Origin: Lysobacter antibioticus | GTDB taxonomy: Bacteria; Pseudomonadota; Gammaproteobacteria; Xanthomonadales; Xanthomonadaceae | NCBI RefSeq assembly: GCF_000731095.1 | Contig: NZ_JMTZ01000006.1 | Span: 44,522 to 108,521 of the forward strand | Length of the DNA: 64,000 nt | Direction: 5' to 3' | Part shown: positions 1-8,216 of the stretch, one piece after another | Position numbering within the stretch: the stretch's first letter is position 1 | Layout of the letters: each line of letters opens with the position of its first letter | Program-made: the position numbers and the translations under genes | The notes under the pieces: model-generated | What the model saw: the letters and a program-made list of their open reading frames with translations, nothing else | Database searches by the model: none | What the model was told of the DNA's origin: nothing

Positions 1-1
1 G

Positions 2-808
2 GCGACGCGGCCGCGCTTTGTAACCACTGTGCATGGGCTCAATTCGCCGTCGCGCTACAGCGCGGTGATGACCCGCGGCGAACGCACCATCTGCGTCTCG
101 CGCACGGTCCGCGACTACGTGCTCGAACACTATCCCGATACCGACCCGGACAAGCTGCGCATCATTGCGCGCGGCATCGACCCGGCGGCGTTCCCGCACG
201 CGCCCTGGCCCGATCCGCAGGCGCGGGCCTGGGCCGCGGCGCGGCATCCCGCGCTCGCCGGCGACGGCCCCTTGTTGCTGTTGCCCGGACGCGGTACGCG
301 CCTGAAGGGCCATGCCGATGCGCTGGCCTTGCTCGCCGCGATCCGCGCCGACGGCCGCGATGCGCGGCTGTGGCTGCCGGGCGCGCGCGAAGCCGGGCGC
401 GAGGCGTATATCGTCGAACTGGAACAGGCCGCGCAGCAACTCGGCATCGGCGAGGCGATCGCCTTCACCGCACCGACCGACGAGATTGCCCGCGCCTATG
501 CCGCGAGCGATCTGGTCCTGCAGCTCTCGCGCAAACCCGAGGCCTTCGGCCGCACCGTGGTCGAAGCCTTGTCCTGCGGGCGTGCTGTGGTCGGTTGGAA
601 TTACGGCGGTGTCGGCGAGCTGCTGACCCAGTTGCAGCCGCGCGGCGCGGTCGCGCCGTTCGACCTGCAGGCCCTGCGCGCGGCGGCTTGCGAATTGCTA
701 ACGCAAGCGCCCGCGGCTGTGGATACGATGGCGTTTTCCCTGCGGGCGATGCAGGAGGCCACGCTTGCCGTCTATGCCGAACTCGTCGATGCCGCACACC
801 GCGCCTGA
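2..808 (+). CDS. Glycosyltransferase family 4-like protein, 5'-truncated by window edge
   Basis: This is the C-terminal two-thirds of a GT-B glycosyltransferase. The frame is open to the window edge and reads TRPRFVTTVHGLNSPSRYS before the first internal GTG (29), so the true start lies upstream. The segment VTTVHGLNSPSRYSAVMTRG and the later EAFGRTVVEALSCGRAVVG stretch, with the GT4-type E-x7-E nucleotide-sugar motif, are what such enzymes show. It probably adds a sugar to LPS core or another surface glycan in the cytoplasm, since it is followed by an O-antigen-ligase-like protein, a lipid A acyltransferase and WaaA. The downstream gene starts inside its 3' end, so the two are translationally coupled. 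The family is clear; donor and acceptor sugars cannot be told from sequence. Confidence 0.85.
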   Translation, partial: ATRPRFVTTVHGLNSPSRYSAVMTRGERTICVSRTVRDYVLEHYPDTDPDKLRIIARGIDPAAFPHAPWPDPQARAWAAARHPALAGDGPLLLLPGRGTRLKGHADALALLAAIRADGRDARLWLPGAREAGREAYIVELEQAAQQLGIGEAIAFTAPTDEIARAYAASDLVLQLSRKPEAFGRTVVEALSCGRAVVGWNYGGVGELLTQLQPRGAVAPFDLQALRAAACELLTQAPAAVDTMAFSLRAMQEATLAVYAELVDAAHRA

Positions 809-2150
809 TCCGGCGACGGCTTCGTCCGGGCCGCCGCCCGCCGAGGCACCTCATGCGATCGTCGGCTGGCGCTGGGCGCCGGCCTGGATCCTGGCCTATG
901 TCGCGCTGCTGTTCGCGCCGGGCTATGCCGAAACCGTACTCACCCTCGGTGCGCTGACCGCCCTGGTGCGACTGGTGCTGGTGCGCTTCAACACCGGCGC
1001 GCGCCTGCTCAGCGATCCGGCCTGGGTGCTGACCAGCGCCTTGTTCGCGGCGTACTGGTTGCCGGAACTGATCTCGGCCACCGATGCGGTCGACCCGGGC
1101 CGCGCCTTGCGTGAGGCCGCGGTCGATCTGCGCTATCTGCCGTTCCTGTGGCTGGTCGCGGCGGCGGTCGCGACCCGGCAGGGGCAACGCACCACCTTCG
1201 GCGGCCTGGCCATCATCATCGGCCTGTGGACCGTCGATGCCTTGCTGCAAGGCCTCACCGGCACCAGCCCGCTGTTCTTCGGCATCGACTCGCTGAAGCA
1301 GGCGATCAGCGGCCACGGCATGTGTTCGGACGCCGAGATCGCCAGTGTCGACCGCCTCAGCGGCGTGCTCGGCCCGTGCAATCTCAAGCTCGGCCAGGTG
1401 ATCGCGAGCTTCTCGCCGTTTGTGCTGTACGCGGTCGGCCGCCGTTTCCGTCTCGGCGGTTGGTTGGTCGCTGCCGCCGCGGTCGGCGTGGTCGTGGTAT
1501 TGGCCGGCTCGCGCGCGTCGTGGATCACCTACGGCCTGGTGCTGGTGCTGTCGGGTTGGCGCCTGCTCGGCTGGAAACGCCTGCTCGGCGTATTCGCGTT
1601 CGGCGTGCTGGCACTGGCGCTGCTCGACCAGACCAGCCCGCAGGTGCACGACCGCCTCGCCCGCACCGCGCACATCGTCAGCGCCGACGTCGAAGGCCTC
1701 GACAGCGCGCTGTCGGGGCGCACGCGCATCTGGCGCGCGGCGCTGTGCATGGTCGGCGAGCATCCGCTCAACGGCGTCGGCGCACGCGGTTTCCGCGAAG
1801 CCTTTCCGGCCTGCGACCCGCAACCCGGGCGCACCACGTCCTGGGGCGAAGGCCCGGCGCTGCATGCGCACCAGTTGCTGCTCGAAGTGCTCGCCGAAAC
1901 CGGCGCTTTCGGCCTGTTGCTATGGCTGGCCGGCGCCGCATTGGCCTGGCGCGCGTGGGCGGTCGCCGACGCGCGCGCGCGCGAAGCCGCGCGGCCGGCG
2001 ATGCTGGCCCTGCTGGTGACGGTGTTCCCGTTCAACACCCACCTGGCCTTCTATTCGACCTTCTGGGGCGGGCTGACCTTGCTGTTGGCGGCCTTGTACG
2101 CCGGCAGCCTGCTGGCGCAGCCGCCGGACGAGGGCGACGCGACGGCGTAA
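765..2150 (+). CDS. O-antigen ligase-like (WaaL/Wzy family) polytopic membrane protein
   Basis: A 461-residue inner-membrane protein made largely of hydrophobic helices, with a large central loop facing the periplasm (about residues 155-330) carrying GSRASW and later GRTRIWRAAL and NGVGARGFREAF. This is the layout of WaaL/Wzy-C proteins, which transfer or polymerise undecaprenyl-linked glycans onto lipid A-core. The TTG start at 765 is chosen because AGGAGG lies at 753-758, six bases upstream; in-frame ATGs at 774 and 789 are further from it. It overlaps the preceding glycosyltransferase by 44 bases, pointing to coupled expression. Ligase and polymerase cannot be told apart here. It is convergent with the acyltransferase at 2184. 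Confidence 0.8.
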   Translation: MPSMPNSSMPHTAPDPATASSGPPPAEAPHAIVGWRWAPAWILAYVALLFAPGYAETVLTLGALTALVRLVLVRFNTGARLLSDPAWVLTSALFAAYWLPELISATDAVDPGRALREAAVDLRYLPFLWLVAAAVATRQGQRTTFGGLAIIIGLWTVDALLQGLTGTSPLFFGIDSLKQAISGHGMCSDAEIASVDRLSGVLGPCNLKLGQVIASFSPFVLYAVGRRFRLGGWLVAAAAVGVVVVLAGSRASWITYGLVLVLSGWRLLGWKRLLGVFAFGVLALALLDQTSPQVHDRLARTAHIVSADVEGLDSALSGRTRIWRAALCMVGEHPLNGVGARGFREAFPACDPQPGRTTSWGEGPALHAHQLLLEVLAETGAFGLLLWLAGAALAWRAWAVADARAREAARPAMLALLVTVFPFNTHLAFYSTFWGGLTLLLAALYAGSLLAQPPDEGDATA

Positions 2151-2183
2151 GCGGTCGCGTTGTTCTGGTCCCGACCGGGCCGA

Positions 2184-3131
2184 TCAGGCCGGAGCGTTCT
2201 CGACGGGCTTCTTGTACGGCGAACGCAGCCCCGGCGGGCGGCGCTTGAAGCGGCGGTGGATCCACAGGTACTGGCTCGGCGCTTCGCGCACCATCGCCTC
2301 GATCTGGGCGTTGACGCGGGTGCTGTCCTGCGTGGCATCGCTGGACGGGAACTCGGCCAGCGGTGCGCCGACGCGCAATATGTAATCGGCGCCCTCGCGG
2401 CGATGGAAGAACGGCACCACCGCGCAGCCGCTGAGGCGCGCGAACTGGTGGGTGGCGGTGATCGTCGCCGCCGGCACGCCGAAGAACGGCGCGAACACCG
2501 TGTCCTTGCCGCGCATGTCCTGGTCTGGCGCATACCACAGGAAGCCGCCCTGCTTGAGGTGGCGCATCGCCGGACGGATCTCTTCGTTGGTGAACATGGC
2601 CGCGGCGTAGCGCAGGCGGCCGCGCTTGACCGCCCATTCCATGACCGGGTTGCGGTGCTTGCGGTACATGCCGGCCAGCGGCAAGTGGTCGCACATCAGC
2701 CGCCCGCACATCTCCAGGGTCATGAAATGGCCGGAGATCATCAGCACGCCGCGTCCGGCCGCGCGCACCTCGTCGAGCCGCTCCAGGCCTTCGATGCGCA
2801 CCGTGCGCCGCATCGGCGCGACCCCGCCCCACCAGGCGCGGGCGAATTCGAAGAAGCCGATGCCGAGATCGCGGAAGCTTTGCCGCAGCAGGGTTTCGCG
2901 CTCGGCCTCGGTCTTTTCCGGGAAGCACAGGGCCAGGTTGATGCGGGCCGCGCGTCGGCGCTGGCCCGCCACGCGCAGGGCGAAGACCCCGATCAGGCGG
3001 CCGAGCGCACGTTGCAGGCCCCAGGGCAGGCGCGCGCCGAAACACATCGCGGCCAGCGCGAGCCACATCGGCCACAGGCGCGGCACCAGCAGGGAAGGGC
3101 GAGGGGGCAGGACAGGTTCGGCCATGGCCAT
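2184..3131 (-). CDS. lpxL: Lipid A biosynthesis acyltransferase (LpxL/HtrB family)
   Basis: A 315-residue protein, the usual length for LpxL/LpxM late acyltransferases, which move an acyl chain from acyl-ACP onto Kdo2-lipid IVA at the inner face of the inner membrane. One hydrophobic anchor lies at about residues 14-32. The catalytic HX4E motif is present as GHFMTLE (H135, E140), and a conserved RINLALCFPE segment sits at 63-72. The neighbours (glycosyltransferase, O-antigen-ligase-like protein, WaaA) are all LPS enzymes. The start at 3131 could instead be the second Met at 3125. LpxL and LpxM subtypes cannot be distinguished by eye. Confidence 0.88.
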   Translation of the reverse strand: MAMAEPVLPPRPSLLVPRLWPMWLALAAMCFGARLPWGLQRALGRLIGVFALRVAGQRRRAARINLALCFPEKTEAERETLLRQSFRDLGIGFFEFARAWWGGVAPMRRTVRIEGLERLDEVRAAGRGVLMISGHFMTLEMCGRLMCDHLPLAGMYRKHRNPVMEWAVKRGRLRYAAAMFTNEEIRPAMRHLKQGGFLWYAPDQDMRGKDTVFAPFFGVPAATITATHQFARLSGCAVVPFFHRREGADYILRVGAPLAEFPSSDATQDSTRVNAQIEAMVREAPSQYLWIHRRFKRRPPGLRSPYKKPVENAPA

Positions 3132-3379
3132 AGTTTATGCGGTGAGCGTGCAGTGCCGGTGCAATACGGGCCACGAGCGCGACCGCGGCGGGCATCCGCA
3201 CGTCGGGGTTCGATGCCGGCGGTGTGTGGTTTGCGCTGCGCTGCGGGCCTCGCAGCCTCCGCGCCGATGAGCTGCGAATGCCCGCGTATCGCCGGTTCTG
3301 CGCATCCGGTCGAGTCCGGTACGGTGCGCGATGACGGCATCCACGACCGGATCACCTCCGCAAGCTTTATCCTTGTCGG

Positions 3380-4675
3380 ATGCGGAAGGACTTGATCGAG
3401 CGCCTGTTGCGCGGCCTGTATTCGGTCGCGCTGTATCTGTTGGCGCCGGTGACGATCTATCACCTGATCTGGCGCGGTTTCCGCCAGCCGGCCTATTTCC
3501 AGCGCTGGCTCGAGCGTTACGCGATCTATCGCGGCCCCGCGCAGACCCGCACCCTGTGGCTGCACGCGGTCTCGGTCGGCGAGGTCAACGCCGCGATTCC
3601 GCTGGTGAACGCCTTGCGCCGCGGCCGTCCCGATTTGCGCCTGCTGGTGACCACGATCACCCCGACCGGTTCGGACCGCGCGCGTTCGGCCTGGGGCGAT
3701 TCGGTCGAGCACGTGTATCTGCCTTACGACCTGCCCGGCGCGGTCGGGCGTTTCCTGCGCCATCACCAGCCCTGCGCGGCGCTGATCATGGAAACCGAGT
3801 TGTGGCCGAACCTGTTGTTCGGCTGCCGCGACCGCGGTATTCCGGCCTATATCCTCAATGCGCGCCTGTCGGAGCGTTCGCTGCGCGGCTACCGCGTGTT
3901 GGCGCCCTTGGTGGGGCGCGCCCTGCGCACGGTGCGCACGGTGGCGGCGCAGTCGCGCGCCGACGGCGAGCGTTTCGTCGAACTCGGCGCGCGCCCCGAG
4001 CAAGTCACCGAGACCGGCAACCTCAAGTTCGACGTCAACGTGCCCGACGCACTCGACGAGTTTGCGCTCGAATGCCACCGCCACACCGGTGAGCGGCCGG
4101 TGTGGATCGCGGCGAGCACGCACGAGGACGAAGAGGCCGCGACCGTGACCATGCATCGGCGCCTGCGCGAGCGTTTCCCCGACCTGCTGCTGTTGTGGGC
4201 GCCGCGCCATCCGGAACGCTTCCGGGTCGTCGCCGAACATGCCCGCAGCGCCGGCTGGCAGGTGTCGACGCGTTCGCGCGCGCGCTGGCCGCAGCCGGGC
4301 GACGATGTCTTCGTCATCGACACCCTCGGCGAACTGATGAGCTTCTACGCCTGTGCCGACGTCGCTTTCGTCGGCGGCAGCCTGCAGGCGATCGGCGGGC
4401 ACAACCTGCTCGAACCGGCCGCGACCGGCACCCCGATCGTGACCGGCCCGCACCTGCACAACTTCGTCGAGATCGCGCAGCGCCTGGAAACCGCCGGTGC
4501 CTTGCGGATCGGCGCCGACGCCGAGGCGGTCGAGGCCGCGGTCGAGCGCCTGCTGGCCGACCCGATCGAACGCGCCAAGATGATCGACGCCGGCCGCGCC
4601 CTGGTCGAACTGGGCCGCGGCGCCTTGGCCCGCACCATGGCCTTGCTGCAGCCGGCCTTGCCGCCGCTGCGTTGA
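3380..4675 (+). CDS. waaA: 3-deoxy-D-manno-octulosonic acid (Kdo) transferase
   Basis: WaaA/KdtA (431 residues, family-typical) transfers Kdo from CMP-Kdo to lipid IVA, the step before LpxL acylation. It has an N-terminal membrane anchor (about residues 10-28), the N-domain motif METELWPNLL, and the C-domain motif GGHNLLEPAATGTP in a GT-B fold. GETGNLKFD-type sequence (ETGNLKFD) joins the two domains. It is divergent from lpxL with a 248-base gap that holds both promoters. After the stop codon comes an array of REP-like repeats rather than another gene. Confidence 0.95.
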   Translation: MRKDLIERLLRGLYSVALYLLAPVTIYHLIWRGFRQPAYFQRWLERYAIYRGPAQTRTLWLHAVSVGEVNAAIPLVNALRRGRPDLRLLVTTITPTGSDRARSAWGDSVEHVYLPYDLPGAVGRFLRHHQPCAALIMETELWPNLLFGCRDRGIPAYILNARLSERSLRGYRVLAPLVGRALRTVRTVAAQSRADGERFVELGARPEQVTETGNLKFDVNVPDALDEFALECHRHTGERPVWIAASTHEDEEAATVTMHRRLRERFPDLLLLWAPRHPERFRVVAEHARSAGWQVSTRSRARWPQPGDDVFVIDTLGELMSFYACADVAFVGGSLQAIGGHNLLEPAATGTPIVTGPHLHNFVEIAQRLETAGALRIGADAEAVEAAVERLLADPIERAKMIDAGRALVELGRGALARTMALLQPALPPLR

Positions 4676-5172
4676 GCGCGGTGAATCCATCCCTGTAGGA
4701 GCGGCGTAAGCCGCGACCGCGGGATGGGCAGAAACGCCATCGTCGTCGTAAATCATCGACGCGAAATACCGGCACGCGGGTAGGAGCGGCGCAAGCCGCG
4801 AGCGCGAACCCGCAACCATTGCGCAGCCATCCGCAGAGCGTCGTATTCGCAGCGGTGCCCGCGGTTGCACGGTCGTTGCCAGGGCGCGGTCGCGGCTCGC
4901 GCCGCTCCTACCCTGGTCCCCTGACGGCCGCTGCTCTTAGGAGTAGGAGCGGCGCAAGCCGCGACCGCGAATCCGCATCCATTGCGCCGCCGTCCGCGGA
5001 GCCTCGTCTTCGCAGCGGTGCCCGTGGTCGCGTCGTCGTTGCCAGGGCGCGGTCGCGGCTTGCGCCGCTCCTACCCTGGTGAAGCTACGCGGCTTCGATC
5101 GATTACGAAGACATTGAGGTTGTTGCGCGTCCCGCGCCGCTCCTACAGGGGAAGAAGGCGCGGCCACAAACG
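4676..5172. repeat. Gene-free REP-doublet array with a duplicated 132-base unit
   Basis: No gene is seen here. Six copies of a 26-base element close to GTAGGAGCGGCGCAAGCCGC are present: forward at 4695-4720, 4780-4805 and 4943-4968; reverse at 4886-4911 and 5049-5074; and a degenerate reverse copy at 5125-5146. The middle four form two forward/reverse doublets, 4780-4911 and 4943-5074, each exactly 132 bases and with clearly related spacers (ATTGCGC..CCGC..GCAGCGGTGCCCG..GTTGCCAGGGC). Each doublet can fold into a long hairpin, as REPINs do. The same element recurs at 38.7-39.0 kb and 63.6-63.8 kb. Confidence 0.85.
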
Positions 5173-5202
5173 AAAAAACCGCCGGTGGGCCGGCGGTTTT
5201 TC
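5173..5202 (-). terminator. Rho-independent terminator of pcm-tolC
   Basis: An inverted repeat with arms AAAAACCGCCGG and CCGGCGGTTTTT and a TGGG loop lies 30 bases beyond the tolC stop. On the minus strand the stem is followed by a T-run. The plus strand also ends in Ts, so it may work in both directions. Confidence 0.85.
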
Positions 5203-5233
5203 GTAGGGCTTCGAAGGTATCCGGATCGCCGCG

Positions 5234-6649
5234 TTACTGCGCCTGCGGCGGTGCCAGGTTGGTCGCCGCGTCGGCGGTCAGCAGGCGGTTGATGTCCTGC
5301 ACGTCGGCGACGTCGAGCGAGCCGGCGGCCTGTTCCAGCAGCAGGCGATTCTGCAGGTAGTTGTACTTGGACTGGGCATAGGCCTGCTGCGCTTCCAGCA
5401 GGGTGCGCTGGTTGTTCAACACGTCCAGCACGGTGCGGGTGCCGACTTCCAGGCCGACCTGTGAGGCATCGTAGGCGGCCTGCGCCGAGACCAGGGCGAG
5501 GCGGCGCGCTTCGACTTCGCTGATGCCGGCGACCAGGGTCTGGTAGGCGTTGCGGGTGGTGCGCACGAGCAGACGCTTCTGGCGTTCGAGTTCGTCCTGG
5601 GCGGCGTCGCGACGCGCCAGGGCCTGGCGCACGCCGGACTGGATGCGGCCGCCCGCGTACAACGGGACCGACAGTTCCAGGCCGATGCTCGGGCCGTGGT
5701 TGGCGTTGCCGGGTGCGTTCATGGTCTGGCCCATGAAGGTGCGGTCGCCCCAACTGGCGTTGTCGCCGTAGCTGCCGTTCAAGCTCAGCGTCGGCCAATG
5801 GCCGGCGCGCGCGGTTTCCACGCCGATTTCGGCGGCCCGCACCTGCAAGTCCTGCGCGCGCAGCGAAGGATTGTTCTGCACGGCATTGTTGACCCAGCCT
5901 TCGACGTCCTGCGCTTCCGGCAGGTTCGGCTTGAAGTCGGCCGGCAAGGCCTTGAGCGCGCGCACCGGTTGGCCGGTGATCTGGCTCAGGCCCTGGTAGG
6001 CGTCTTCGACCGCGTTGCGCGCGGTGATGGTGCCGGCGCGGGCGGTGTCGTACTGGGCGCGCGCTTCGTGCACGTCGGTGATCGGCGCCAGGCCGACTTC
6101 CAGGCGCTTGGAGGCGTAGTCGAACTGCTTTTGCAGCGCGGTTTCGGCGGCTTCGGCGGCGGCGAGGTTCTCCAGCTTGACCAGCACGTCGAAGTAGGCC
6201 GCCGAGGTGCGCGTGATCAGTTCCTGGCTGGCCGATTCGAGGGTGAAGTCGCTGGCCTGGCTGATCGCATTCTGACCCTGGTAGGTCTTGATGCTGGCGC
6301 GGTTGTAGATCATTTGGCTCGCGGCGAGCGAGTAGTTGCGCGAGGTGCTGTCGGAGCGAACATCGACGCCGGCCGGGATCGGGTCCGGATCGGTCGGATC
6401 GTTGCTGCCCGAACCGCCTTCGCTGGTGGTGCGGCTGCGGGTCAGCCGCGCGGTGCCCGACAAGGACGGCAGCAACGCGGCGCGGGCCTGGATGCGGTCT
6501 TCCTTGGTCGCCAGACGGTTGGATTCGGCCGCCGACAGCTGCGGGTCGCCCTGGCGCGCGAGTTCATAGGTCTGCAGCAAGTCTTCCGCCGACGCGACGG
6601 CCGGCAGCAGGGATAAGGCCAGGGCAAGAACGAGAGGGCGGCGGGTCAT
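5234..6649 (-). CDS. tolC: TolC-family outer membrane efflux channel
   Basis: 471 residues. A signal peptide (MTRRPLVLALALSLLPAVASA, cut before ED) is followed by two repeated OEP domains, with the helical signature around LLQTYELARQGDPQLSAA at the start of the mature protein. It forms the outer-membrane/periplasmic tunnel used by RND and ABC exporters and by type I secretion. The frame stays open upstream into pcm, but the Met at 6649 is the only start giving a signal peptide and is 17 bases after the pcm stop, so the two are co-transcribed. The RND pump at 8.2-12.6 kb encodes no channel and could use this one. The Ser/Asp-rich loop near residue 80 (GGSGSNDPTDPDP) is variable in the family. 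Confidence 0.93.
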   Translation of the reverse strand: MTRRPLVLALALSLLPAVASAEDLLQTYELARQGDPQLSAAESNRLATKEDRIQARAALLPSLSGTARLTRSRTTSEGGSGSNDPTDPDPIPAGVDVRSDSTSRNYSLAASQMIYNRASIKTYQGQNAISQASDFTLESASQELITRTSAAYFDVLVKLENLAAAEAAETALQKQFDYASKRLEVGLAPITDVHEARAQYDTARAGTITARNAVEDAYQGLSQITGQPVRALKALPADFKPNLPEAQDVEGWVNNAVQNNPSLRAQDLQVRAAEIGVETARAGHWPTLSLNGSYGDNASWGDRTFMGQTMNAPGNANHGPSIGLELSVPLYAGGRIQSGVRQALARRDAAQDELERQKRLLVRTTRNAYQTLVAGISEVEARRLALVSAQAAYDASQVGLEVGTRTVLDVLNNQRTLLEAQQAYAQSKYNYLQNRLLLEQAAGSLDVADVQDINRLLTADAATNLAPPQAQ

Positions 6650-6666
6650 GCGGCTTCCTTGAGCGT

Positions 6667-7335
6667 TCAGAACTCGAAGGCAGGCGCGGGGGCCGCGCCG
6701 ACGAGATAGGGGAGGTCGGTTTCGAACAACGATTGGATGCGCGCAGCGTTGACATCGTTGCGTTCGCCGGCGGTGACCCGCAGTCCTTCCATGGCCGGCG
6801 AACGGCCGCGGACGACGAACAGGCGGCCGTTGGGCTGCAACCACTGCAACCACTGCGGCGGAATTTCCGCGACCGCGCCGGTCACGCAGATCGCGTTGAA
6901 GCGGCGGTCGGTGCGGTAAGTCAGGGCGTCGGCATCGACGACCTGGACGTTGTTGATCGATTGCGCGGCCAGGCGCTTGCGCGCGGTCGCGGCGAGGTCG
7001 GCGTGGCATTCCAGGCTGACCACTTCGCGGGCGAGGCGGCCGAGGCAGGCGGTCAGGTAGCCGCTGCCGGTGCCGATCTCGAGCACGTCGTCGGTCGGGT
7101 CGACCGCGAGCGACTGCAGCGTGCGGCCTTCGAGCACCGGCTTCATCATGAATTCGCCGTGCGCCAACGGCAGCTGCACGTCGGTATAGGCCAGATTGCG
7201 GTGCGCTTCGTCGACGAAGGCCTCGCGCGGCAAAGCGGCCAGCACATCGAGCACGCGCGGGTCGAGCACGTCCCACGGCCGAACCTGTTGTTCGACCATC
7301 AGTTCACGTGCTTTTGCGTAATCGAGCGTAGTCAT
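6667..7335 (-). CDS. pcm: Protein-L-isoaspartate O-methyltransferase family protein
   Basis: A SAM-dependent methyltransferase of 222 residues. Motif I is clear as VLEIGTGSGYLTACLG (about residues 80-95), preceded by the PCMT-type MVEQQVRPWDVLD N-terminus and by PLAHGEFMMKP. Family members repair isoaspartyl residues, but tolC-linked versions often lack parts of the substrate site, so repair activity is an inference. The Met at 7335 is used because the family homology begins there; the frame extends to 7383. It precedes tolC by 17 bases on the same strand, an arrangement I associate with xanthomonads. Confidence 0.85.
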   Translation of the reverse strand: MTTLDYAKARELMVEQQVRPWDVLDPRVLDVLAALPREAFVDEAHRNLAYTDVQLPLAHGEFMMKPVLEGRTLQSLAVDPTDDVLEIGTGSGYLTACLGRLAREVVSLECHADLAATARKRLAAQSINNVQVVDADALTYRTDRRFNAICVTGAVAEIPPQWLQWLQPNGRLFVVRGRSPAMEGLRVTAGERNDVNAARIQSLFETDLPYLVGAAPAPAFEF

Positions 7336-7489
7336 CGGGGCGTCTTCATGTTGCGTGGGAACTGCGAATTCTACCGGGACCACGCGACCCCCGGAGCAAA
7401 AGAATTAACCACGCCCGGGCCCGGGCTTAGTGCCGAAAGTCACCGGAACTCTCGGCACCGTGCGGGTTTCGGGCCGTGCCAAGGCGGTT

Positions 7490-8155
7490 TCAGCGCTCGC
7501 GGCGGGCATAGGCGCGCAGGAACATCGTCACCGAGGCGTCGATGTGCGCGCGCACCTCGGTCCGGCCCGGCGCGCCGCAGCCGAACATCAGCAAAGCGTG
7601 CGGTTCGCCCTTGACCAGGCAGAAGAACTGCGGCGCGGCGCGGGGCACGTCGTCGATTTCCAACTCGCCGGCCTCGACCCGGCGCTGCAGCAAGGCGGTG
7701 AATTCGTCGTGCAGGCGCTGCGGCCCGGCCTCCCAGAACATCTTCGACAGCGGCGATTGGGCGACCTGGGGCGAGCACAACAGACGATGAATCTGGATCG
7801 CCTCGGGCGAGCTGACCATCTCGTAGAAGGCGTTGGCGATCGCCAGCAGGCGCTCGCGCAGCGGCGTGGCCGGGTCGGGCACGAACATCAGCGGCGGCAG
7901 GTGCTGCTCGCAATACGCCTTGACCGCGGCGCCGAACAGGGTCTCTTTGTCGCCGAAATGGCTATAGACGGTGAGCTTGGAGACCCCGGCCCCGGCGGCG
8001 ATCTGGTCCATGCTGACCCCGTCGAAGCCGTCGACCAGGAACAGCCGTTTGGCCGCGTCGAGGATTGCGTTGCGCTTGCTGAGGTCCTTCGGGCGGCCTG
8101 GGCCGGCCGGCTTGGCCGGCGGCGTCGGGGGGCTGGAGGGTCGGGGCGAGGACAT
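7490..8155 (-). CDS. TetR/AcrR family transcriptional repressor of the adjacent RND pump
   Basis: 221 residues with an N-terminal TetR helix-turn-helix (about residues 28-70): ILDAAKRLFLVDGFDGVSMD, then IAAGAGVSKLTVYSHFGDKE, which is the TetR signature. The remaining C-terminal two-thirds is the ligand-binding and dimer domain (TetR_C type). A Pro/Ser-rich tail of about 20 residues precedes the HTH. It is divergent from the RND adaptor gene with only 61 bases between the starts, so it most likely represses that pump and itself through the inverted repeat at 8193-8206. The inducer is unknown. Confidence 0.88.
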   Translation of the reverse strand: MSSPRPSSPPTPPAKPAGPGRPKDLSKRNAILDAAKRLFLVDGFDGVSMDQIAAGAGVSKLTVYSHFGDKETLFGAAVKAYCEQHLPPLMFVPDPATPLRERLLAIANAFYEMVSSPEAIQIHRLLCSPQVAQSPLSKMFWEAGPQRLHDEFTALLQRRVEAGELEIDDVPRAAPQFFCLVKGEPHALLMFGCGAPGRTEVRAHIDASVTMFLRAYARRER

Positions 8156-8192
8156 AGGGAATACTGGACTACCGGGTTCGTTATTTATACAG

Positions 8193-8206
8193 TACTGGCA
8201 AGTACA
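8193..8206. promoter_or_regulatory. Candidate TetR operator between divergent promoters
   Basis: A perfect inverted repeat, GTACT-GGCA-AGTAC, lies in the 61-base gap between the tetR gene and the RND adaptor. A second TACTGG occurs at 8163-8168. The surrounding AT-rich stretch (GTTATTTATACAG) is the only plausible promoter core for either gene, so a repressor bound here would block both. The role is inferred from position and symmetry. Confidence 0.5.
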
Positions 8207-8216
8207 TTAATTCGCG

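Noticed and set aside
465..1871. Long minus-strand open frame under the glycosyltransferase and ligase genes
   Set aside because: Shadow of high-GC coding on the opposite strand; Arg/Ala-rich composition, no domain, no Shine-Dalgarno.
4676..5230. CRISPR array
   Set aside because: Repeats are in both orientations with related rather than unique spacers, and there are no cas genes; it is a REP-doublet array.
7431..7460. Terminator of the tetR gene (GTGCCGA..TCGGCAC)
   Set aside because: The stem is interrupted and lacks a T-run on the minus strand; too weak to call.
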